Shown: one piece after another, positions 6,403 to 10,359 of the stretch
How the letters are laid out: each line of letters begins with the position of its first letter
How positions within the stretch are numbered: position 1 is the stretch's first letter
Assembly: GCA_031280705.1 (NCBI GenBank)
Contig: JAITGJ010000037.1
Location: 1-10,359, forward strand
Direction: 5' to 3'
DNA length: 10,359 nucleotides
From: Spirochaetaceae bacterium
GTDB taxonomy: Bacteria; Spirochaetota; Spirochaetia; Treponematales; Breznakiellaceae
Notes under the pieces: model-generated
Seen by the model: only the letters and a program-made list of their open reading frames with translations
Told to the model about the DNA's origin: nothing
The model's database searches: none
Made by a program: the position numbers and the translations under genes

Positions 6403-7077
6403 CTACCGTGAGCGTGCCGTAAGGCCGCCCCCGGGCGCGAAGTTCAAAAATTCAGACGCGGCGCACAGGGCGTCCATGCGCCGGTCAAAAGATTCGGCGG
6501 GCACATACTCCACGATCTGACAGTCAAGGCAAAACCCCGCCGCCTCGTAACCCGGCCGGGCGTCCGCATCCGCAGCGTCAATCGCGGTGTCCGCGAACGC
6601 GGTATCCGCGAGCGCGGCAAAAAACCGGTCGTAGTAGCCGCCGCCCCACCCCATCCGGCTTCCCTCCCGGTCAAAGGCCCGTCCCGGCGTAATTACCAGC
6701 GCGCTCGCGGTATCCGCGCTCGCGGTGTCCGCGTTCGCGGGCGGGCGGAAGGGAACGCCGCCGGCCGGCTCGGCGATGCCGAAATTCCCCGTAACCCAGG
6801 GACCCTCCGGAGAATCAACGCGGAAGAAGCGCATAACGCCTTTGCCATAGGTTTTGGGAAAGTAGACTTCTTTTCCGGCGGCAAAGGCGCGCTCGACAAG
6901 CGGCCACGTATCGATCTCTCCCGGCAGGGAGCGGTAGAGGAGCACGCGCGTATGCCGCCGCCAGAGTTCCGTTGCCGCAAGGCGCTCCGCCGCCGCGCGC
7001 CCCTCGGCGGAGAAGCGCCCGTCGGGGAGCGCGGCAAGGCGCTCCTTAATGACGCGGCGAAGGGCCGCCTTGGTCAT
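6403..7077 (-). CDS. 5-formyltetrahydrofolate cyclo-ligase family protein
   Basis: A 224-residue enzyme of the 5-formyl-THF cyclo-ligase (MTHFS) family, which uses ATP to turn 5-formyl-THF into 5,10-methenyl-THF and so returns a storage folate to one-carbon metabolism. Family marks: KAALRRVIKERL start, the conserved arginine after LLYRSLPGEIDTWPL, YFPKTYGKGVMRFFRV, and the nucleotide-binding motif RMGWGGGYYDRF (141-152), normally R-L/M-G-x-GGGYYDRF; then QIVEYVP and DRRMDAL. It starts at ATG 7077, sharing ATGA with the stop of the upstream flavoprotein gene, so translation is probably coupled. Odd: two pentapeptide insertions, ADTAS-ADTAS (116-125) and ADTAF-ADTAI (157-166), both encoded by 15-bp repeats, and a short Gly-rich tail past the usual end. 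The two inserts fall in loops on either side of the ATP motif. Confidence 0.92.
   Translation of the reverse strand: MTKAALRRVIKERLAALPDGRFSAEGRAAAERLAATELWRRHTRVLLYRSLPGEIDTWPLVERAFAAGKEVYFPKTYGKGVMRFFRVDSPEGPWVTGNFGIAEPAGGVPFRPPANADTASADTASALVITPGRAFDREGSRMGWGGGYYDRFFAALADTAFADTAIDAADADARPGYEAAGFCLDCQIVEYVPAESFDRRMDALCAASEFLNFAPGGGLTARSR
6583..6617. repeat. 15-bp-period GC palindrome repeat in the cyclo-ligase gene (second cluster)
   Basis: CGCGGTGTCCGCG (6583-6595) and CGCGGTATCCGCG (6598-6610), separated by AA, then AG and a partial CGCGG. In frame it encodes ADTAF-ADTAI. Confidence 0.9.
6701..6740. repeat. 15-bp-period GC palindrome repeat in the cyclo-ligase gene (third cluster)
   Basis: CGCGGTATCCGCG (6706-6718) and CGCGGTGTCCGCG (6721-6733) separated by CT, then TT and a partial copy. 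In frame it encodes ADTAS repeats, residues 116-125. Confidence 0.9.
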
Positions 7078-7658
7078 GCCGGAACCGTATCTCCGTTACG
7101 GCGGCCGCCGGCGATGGCGCGGGCCGCCGCATAGGCCGCCTCTTTTTTATACGGGCCGTTCCAGCGGTTCACGGAAATATAGTCAAAGATCACCGCGCCG
7201 GTGTGGCGGCAAAACCGGTCCATCTGTTCAAGACAGCTTAACGCCCCGTTCCCCGAACCGCCGGGAGAGGCGACAAGGAGGGTCTGTTTCCCCGCGAGGG
7301 CGGAACCGGCTCCATTGCCGGAAAAGTGTTTTGACGCCTCACAGCGGCGCAGGCGATCCAAAAAGCTCTTGACGCCCTCGGCCATTTCGCCCCAGTACAC
7401 CGGCGTGATAATACACAGGGCGTCCGCGTTCGCAACCGCGTCCCGCGCCGCGCCGAAGCCGTCGCTTTCAAAAGCGCAGCGGTGCTGCTCCCGGCAGACG
7501 CCCCAGCCGTCGCCGCAAACCCGGCACCGCTCAAGGCCGCCCACGGTAAGTTCTTCCGCTTCCGCGCCGCCGTCCCGCGCCCCCTGAAGCACCGCGCCGG
7601 TTATGGCCCGGCAGAGGCCCTCATCCTTGGGGTTTCCGCTTATCACCAAAAATCGCAT
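7074..7658 (-). CDS. Flavodoxin-fold NAD(P)H-dependent oxidoreductase
   Basis: A 194-residue protein of the flavodoxin-like / NADPH-dependent FMN reductase family. It opens with a beta strand and FMN phosphate loop, MRFLVISGNPKDEGLC, and carries the second FMN-contacting block IITPVYWGEMAEGVKSFLDR (83-102) and the core strand TLLVASPGGSGNG. A four-cysteine cluster lies at C45, C48, C55 and C61 (CX2CX6CX5C), where relatives such as iron-sulfur flavoproteins hold a compact cluster; a metal or iron-sulfur site is possible. It starts at ATG 7658 with GGAGG upstream; a start 14 codons earlier lacks such a site. The stop overlaps the cyclo-ligase start by 4 nt. It acts in the cytosol; the electron acceptor is unknown. 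A link to folate chemistry is suggested only by the operon. Confidence 0.88.
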   Translation of the reverse strand: MRFLVISGNPKDEGLCRAITGAVLQGARDGGAEAEELTVGGLERCRVCGDGWGVCREQHRCAFESDGFGAARDAVANADALCIITPVYWGEMAEGVKSFLDRLRRCEASKHFSGNGAGSALAGKQTLLVASPGGSGNGALSCLEQMDRFCRHTGAVIFDYISVNRWNGPYKKEAAYAAARAIAGGRRNGDTVPA

Positions 7659-7670
7659 GATGCACCTCCA

Positions 7671-7716
7671 AAACGGGGAAACCGCCCGGCATCTGCTCAT
7701 GCAGGCGTCCCCGTTT
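7671..7716 (-). promoter_or_regulatory. Leader hairpin of the flavoprotein operon
   Basis: Perfect 9-bp outer stem AAACGGGGA / TCCCCGTTT, with inner CGCC/GGCG and GCAT/ATGC pairings, forms a 46-nt stem-loop on the minus-strand RNA. It starts about 6 nt after the predicted transcription start and ends just before the GGAGG site. It leaves the ribosome-binding site free. It fits no riboswitch consensus I can recall. Confidence 0.5.
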
Positions 7717-7728
7717 ACTATTACGATG

Positions 7729-7758
7729 ATGATACTCCCCTTCCGCGCGCCTGCTCAA
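7729..7758 (-). promoter_or_regulatory. Candidate promoter of the flavoprotein-cyclo-ligase operon
   Basis: On the minus strand TTGAGC (7753-7758) and TATCAT (7729-7734), 18 bp apart, matching four and five of six consensus bases. It gives a leader of about 65 nt. Confidence 0.5.
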
Positions 7759-7780
7759 GCCGCCCAAAATCCGCCCGCAC

Positions 7781-7796
7781 CGGGACGCGCGTCCCG
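7781..7796. repeat. 16-bp perfect palindrome upstream of the flavoprotein promoter
   Basis: CGGGACGC/GCGTCCCG, a perfect 16-bp palindrome, ends 23 bp before the predicted -35 box on the minus strand. That distance suits an activator site. It could also be a chance GC palindrome. Confidence 0.4.
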
Positions 7797-8028
7797 CCTT
7801 CATGACGGGTATTTTTTGCGCAAGGCGATTAACGAACGCGATTAACACAATCCCCGCATTTTGCGGCTCTGCCGAAAAATACCAAGCCCAGGCCGCGTAG
7901 CGGCCTGGGCACTTGACCGCGCGAAAATACGATGATATTGTTGTCCAATAAAAAGCGGTTTACCGGTAAATATCGGCTGAATTACGGAAAAAAGCCGGTA
8001 ATTATAGCCGTTTTTTATGAGGTTCGTT
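7797..8028. other. Divergent intergenic region between the flavoprotein operon and the lipoprotein gene
   Basis: No convincing gene here. It is more AT-rich than its neighbours. It holds a strong hairpin (7886-7910), the palindrome TTTACCGGTAAA (7959-7970), and TATAAT on the minus strand (8001-8006) with no good -35. Plus-strand promoter boxes for the lipoprotein gene are not clear; AATTATAG at 8000-8007 is the best -10-like sequence and would give a leader of only about 15 nt. Confidence 0.6.
7873..7910 (-). terminator. Strong hairpin, terminator-like on the minus strand
   Basis: Perfect 11-bp stem GCCCAGGCCGC (7886-7896) / GCGGCCTGGGC (7900-7910), 3-nt loop. On the minus strand it is followed by TTGGTATTTTT, an imperfect U-rich tail; on the plus strand no T-run follows. 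No annotated minus-strand gene lies upstream, so it would end a small RNA or antisense transcript starting near 7995, or stop stray transcription entering the flavoprotein operon. Confidence 0.5.
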
Positions 8029-8901
8029 ATGAAACACGACACACGCACCGCTGGGATCGCCCCCCCCCCCCCAGACGCGCATTATAGAGCGCGCGTAATG
8101 AGCCGCGCGGTTTTAATCGCGCTGGGCGCCCTGTTTATTGCCCTCCCCGGCCTGTTCACTTCCTGCCCCATGGAAATGGAAACCGGCCCCATAAATCCGG
8201 CCAACTTTTACGGAGACTGGATTTCTTCCGCAAATGCAGACGGGGGCCGGTATGCCTACGATATTTCTGAAACCACGTTTAAACTGACCGCTATCGGAAC
8301 ACCGGTCGCACCGGCAACCTTTTCGATTGGCCGGTGGGACCCCCGGAGAAACCCCTACTTTGGCGAAATGTCCGGCGCGTATCCATCGGGCTATAGAATA
8401 TTGTCCACCGGGGGCGGCTTCAAACGTATATTGTATATGCATACAAACAAACAGACCTTTCTCGAATATCTGGGCGATGACAATCCGGATGCCTATATTG
8501 TCTTTAGCAAACGGGCCCCGGCCGGAGATGACGGCGTTCCGAAGCGCATTACGATTACCGGTATTCCCACCGCCAGTTTTACCGGCGGACAGCGGGGCGC
8601 GCAAATTGAAGTCAAAAATAACCTCGGCGAGACCGTTGCCCGGGTACAGACCACCCAACACGCTTTGCAAAATACCCTGACGTTTAATTTGAAAAAAACC
8701 GACGGCTCCGGCGCAGACTGGACGGGAGCCGGGGACGGGTATACCGTCCGCTTTCTTATTCTTGCGGCGAACTATAACGGTGTCTATAACGGCATGGAAC
8801 AGTTTCATTTTATGAAGTACGATGCCGCGTTCTCCGGCGCGGAATTGATCATACCGTTTGAACGCAGCCACTGGGGCTTTTGGGATCCGAACCTCGAATA
8901 A
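8029..8901 (+). CDS. Spirochaete lipoprotein of unknown function, possibly phase-variable
   Basis: A 290-residue protein whose function I do not recognise. The hydrophobic stretch AVLIALGALFIALPGLFTSC ends in a relaxed spirochaetal lipobox (LFTSC), so it should be lipidated at that cysteine and carried to the envelope. After it comes NFYGDWISS, then strand-rich sequence with a lipocalin-like look, and a C-terminal half with KRITITGIP and GYTVRFLILAANYNGVYNG. The reading frame from ATG 8029, with GAGG six bases upstream, runs through a 13-C tract and gives a 23-residue extension before a second in-frame ATG at 8098. From 8098 the signal peptide is of ideal size, but no Shine-Dalgarno lies before it. 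Which start is used may depend on tract length. It is a stand-alone gene; no terminator with a T-run follows. Confidence 0.8.
   Translation: MKHDTRTAGIAPPPPDAHYRARVMSRAVLIALGALFIALPGLFTSCPMEMETGPINPANFYGDWISSANADGGRYAYDISETTFKLTAIGTPVAPATFSIGRWDPRRNPYFGEMSGAYPSGYRILSTGGGFKRILYMHTNKQTFLEYLGDDNPDAYIVFSKRAPAGDDGVPKRITITGIPTASFTGGQRGAQIEVKNNLGETVARVQTTQHALQNTLTFNLKKTDGSGADWTGAGDGYTVRFLILAANYNGVYNGMEQFHFMKYDAAFSGAELIIPFERSHWGFWDPNLE
8060..8072 (+). repeat. Homopolymer tract of 13 C near the lipoprotein start
   Basis: Thirteen C in a row, by far the longest homopolymer in the window. It lies 31 bases after ATG 8029 and 25 bases before ATG 8098. With 13 C the frame is open; with 12 C it ends at TAA 8096-8098, sharing its last base with ATG 8098; with 14 C it ends at TAG 8085-8087 (present numbering). 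Confidence 0.95.
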
Positions 8902-8973
8902 TCCCCCTCCCGGGCGCGGGGCCGGAAAAAAGCGCGCGGCACATACATCCGCGCCTTCACGGGAAACCGCGCC

Positions 8974-8997
8974 CCCCTTCCGGGATCCCGGAAGGGG
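8974..8997. repeat. 24-bp perfect palindrome after the lipoprotein gene
   Basis: Arm CCCCTTCCGGGA (8974-8985) is followed at once by its exact reverse complement. As RNA it folds to a 10-bp stem with a GATC loop. Neither strand has a T-run after it, so it is at best an atypical terminator. It lies 73 bp past the lipoprotein stop and 46 bp before the next gene. Confidence 0.8.
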
Positions 8998-9043
8998 AAA
9001 ACGCCCGCAGTGCCCTTGACGCGGAAATGGGTTACGATGACGC

Positions 9044-9892
9044 ATGGCCCGCGTCGCCGAGATTTCCCTCGTCAAAACCGTGTTCCGCATCTATGGCAAT
9101 AAACAGCTCCGCCGCGCGGCAAACAACCTGCTGGCCGTCATTGCGCGGCATTTCTTTTTTCCCCAGCACCGCGCGGCGCTCCTCCCCGGCCGCATCCCCG
9201 TAACGGACGTGGACCACCGGCTCGACCGGCATATTCCCTTCGCGCCCGGCCATGTCAACACGTACCTTGACTTTATCCCTTCCTGGATACGGATGACCGG
9301 ATTTCTGTTTTCACGGTACGGGCGCGGGGCGATACCGGACACGCTTCATTTTATTACCGCCATGACACGGCTCTACCGGTTTGCGGCGGAAGTGTACCGG
9401 GCGCATTTTTCTACCACAAACCGCCCGCGCTATTACGGAAAAACGCGCTTTGTTATCATTCACCTTACCGACCCGCACCTGATGTGTATCCCGTCCCTCC
9501 ACGTGATGATCGTGCTGTACACCTGGACGGCGTTCCGCGCCATCGCCGCCCGGCGGGGAGACGGCGCGCGGCTGGCAGAAGCGGTTGATGAAGTGTTCAC
9601 GCGGGCGTGCGCCATTACCGAAGCGGTTCTCTACGTCAAACAGCACAGCCTGAACTGCGTTTCCGCGGCCCTGTACGCCATTACGCGCTTTCCCGGCGGC
9701 CTTTTCAGCGAAGAAGACGCGGCGCGGTTTGCCGCGCGCCTCTTTACGGGTCCCGCCGCGCCCAAAGAACGCGCGGAAATCAGGGACTATATCCTGTTCC
9801 GCTACCGCGCGTTTCTTGCCGCGGCCCGGCCCGGCGCGGACTGGAAGGAACCCCTGCTCGCCTTTTTGCGGGAGCCGCAGGCGCAAGAATAA
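9044..9892 (+). CDS. Conserved-looking hypothetical protein with a faint PAP2-phosphatase signature
   Basis: A 282-residue protein I cannot assign with confidence. Three spaced pieces recall the PAP2 acid-phosphatase superfamily: NRPRYYGK (124-131 region), then CIPSLHVMIVLYTW, the PSxH motif in a hydrophobic helix, then YVKQHSLNCVSAALYAI, where PAP2 proteins have the catalytic histidine. The aspartate normally four residues after that histidine is a cysteine here, and the first lysine of the motif is unclear, so it may be inactive or only distantly related. There is no signal peptide, and only one or two segments are hydrophobic enough for a membrane helix, unlike the usual six. The start is ATG 9044, two codons after an in-frame stop; the upstream sequence has no good ribosome site. 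It ends 17 bp from the convergent surface-protein gene. Confidence 0.7.
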   Translation: MARVAEISLVKTVFRIYGNKQLRRAANNLLAVIARHFFFPQHRAALLPGRIPVTDVDHRLDRHIPFAPGHVNTYLDFIPSWIRMTGFLFSRYGRGAIPDTLHFITAMTRLYRFAAEVYRAHFSTTNRPRYYGKTRFVIIHLTDPHLMCIPSLHVMIVLYTWTAFRAIAARRGDGARLAEAVDEVFTRACAITEAVLYVKQHSLNCVSAALYAITRFPGGLFSEEDAARFAARLFTGPAAPKERAEIRDYILFRYRAFLAAARPGADWKEPLLAFLREPQAQE

Positions 9893-9909
9893 CCGGTTTT
9901 GCGGCCGGC

Positions 9910-10359
9910 TCAATTATCAACGCGCCGCCCTGCGGGTATCGCAATCAGCGTGCCGCTCGTGCCTCCCTGACTGTTGTTTGCGCTTACTAACGGCGCAATT
10001 TCGCTGCCGCCCGTCTGGGGAACGCCGTCTATAGTATAGGCGCCGCCCGTACCCCATTTACACACGCTCATGACATTCCACAGCGCCGAATATGCTTTTT
10101 TTTCGTTGTTGTTGTTTCCGGTGAAGCCGCCGCTGTCCGTGCCGCCCTGTATTCTGCCGCCGTGCATCTCAAACAAGCCGTCTCCAACGACAACCACGCC
10201 GCCGCCCTCTTTTGCTGTCGCGCCATTGCCATGAATGACACCGCCTTTCATGGTGAAGGTCCCGCTTCCGTGCACCCGCACGCCCGCGTTTCCCGCGGAG
10301 TTGTCCGAAATGGCGCCGCCTTTCATGGTAAATGTGCCGCCGTTGACCGTTACGCCCAC
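9910..10359 (-). CDS. C-terminal part of a repeat surface protein (beta-helix type), truncated by the window edge
   Basis: The last 149 residues of a larger protein whose start lies beyond 10359. It shows three imperfect repeats of about 24 residues: GGTFTMKGGAISDNSA, GSGTFTMKGGVIHGNGA and GDGLFEMHGGRIQGG. These match the right-handed beta-helix type of repeat, in which each unit makes one turn, common in large surface proteins of termite-gut treponemes. The end of the protein is different: an asparagine run, a segment with ALWNVMSVCKWGTGGAYTIDG, and a closing LIAIPAGRRVDN. It is probably exported or surface-bound, but the signal peptide would lie outside the window. The stop TGA is at 9910-9912. 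The first listed codon at the edge is GTG and is probably internal, not a start. Confidence 0.8.
   Translation of the reverse strand: MGVTVNGGTFTMKGGAISDNSAGNAGVRVHGSGTFTMKGGVIHGNGATAKEGGGVVVVGDGLFEMHGGRIQGGTDSGGFTGNNNNEKKAYSALWNVMSVCKWGTGGAYTIDGVPQTGGSEIAPLVSANNSQGGTSGTLIAIPAGRRVDN

Noticed and set aside
7790..7813. Hairpin CCCG...CGGG followed by TATTTTTT on the plus strand
   Set aside because: Stem has a mismatch and only four solid pairs before it; no plus-strand gene lies upstream to need a terminator.
7842..8048. A 68-codon minus-strand frame across the divergent intergenic region
   Set aside because: No Shine-Dalgarno, no recognisable domain, and it runs through the strong hairpin; a non-coding transcript fits better if anything is made.
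9016..9044. TTGACG as a -35 box for the PAP2-like gene
   Set aside because: No -10-like sequence falls at 16 to 18 bp before the start codon.
8113..9090. A 325-codon minus-strand frame opposite the lipoprotein gene
   Set aside because: Antisense to a gene with a signal peptide and lipobox; composition is that of a shadow, and no ribosome site was seen.

Overview
The window looks like a GC-rich spirochaete, most likely a Treponema of the termite-gut type. This is inference. It rests on a relaxed spirochaetal lipobox (LFTSC), a surface protein built from repeats of the FTMKGGxI type, and an infC-rpmI-rplT operon running into cell-division genes. No rRNA, tRNA, CRISPR array or transposase was seen.

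Layout. (1) 1-2297, plus strand: a small VOC-fold protein (80-490) with its own terminator, then a RecQ-family helicase (639-2297). (2) 2321-6224, minus strand, read right to left: infC, rpmI, rplT, a coiled-coil ZapB-like protein, a ZapA domain fused in frame to mannose-6-phosphate isomerase, and a YaiI/YqxD-family protein. Gaps inside this operon are 1 to 27 nt, or there is a 4-nt overlap. A candidate promoter (6315-6344) has a perfect 15-bp palindrome in its spacer, and infC starts at TTG behind a strong Shine-Dalgarno. recQ and the YaiI gene converge on a shared hairpin terminator. (3) 6403-7658, minus strand: a flavodoxin-fold oxidoreductase and a 5-formyltetrahydrofolate cyclo-ligase, coupled by an ATGA overlap, with a promoter and leader hairpin upstream. 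(4) 7659-8028: a structured divergent intergenic region. (5) 8029-9892, plus strand: a lipoprotein gene and a protein of unknown function with a faint PAP2-phosphatase signature. (6) 9910-10359, minus strand: the C-terminal end of a large repeat surface protein that runs off the window.

Three things stand out. First, a run of 13 C lies between the ribosome-binding site and the signal peptide of the lipoprotein gene. Loss or gain of one C would end translation just before a second, in-frame ATG that starts a well-formed lipoprotein signal peptide, so this looks like a phase-variable switch. Second, ZapA (FtsZ-ring factor) and ManA (sugar isomerase) are one polypeptide, with no ATG near the junction. 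Third, 15-bp tandem repeats with short GC palindromes sit in frame inside three unrelated housekeeping genes (recQ, the YaiI gene, the cyclo-ligase), and one cluster lies just past a stop codon. This suggests that short palindromic repeats expand here at the pace of five codons.
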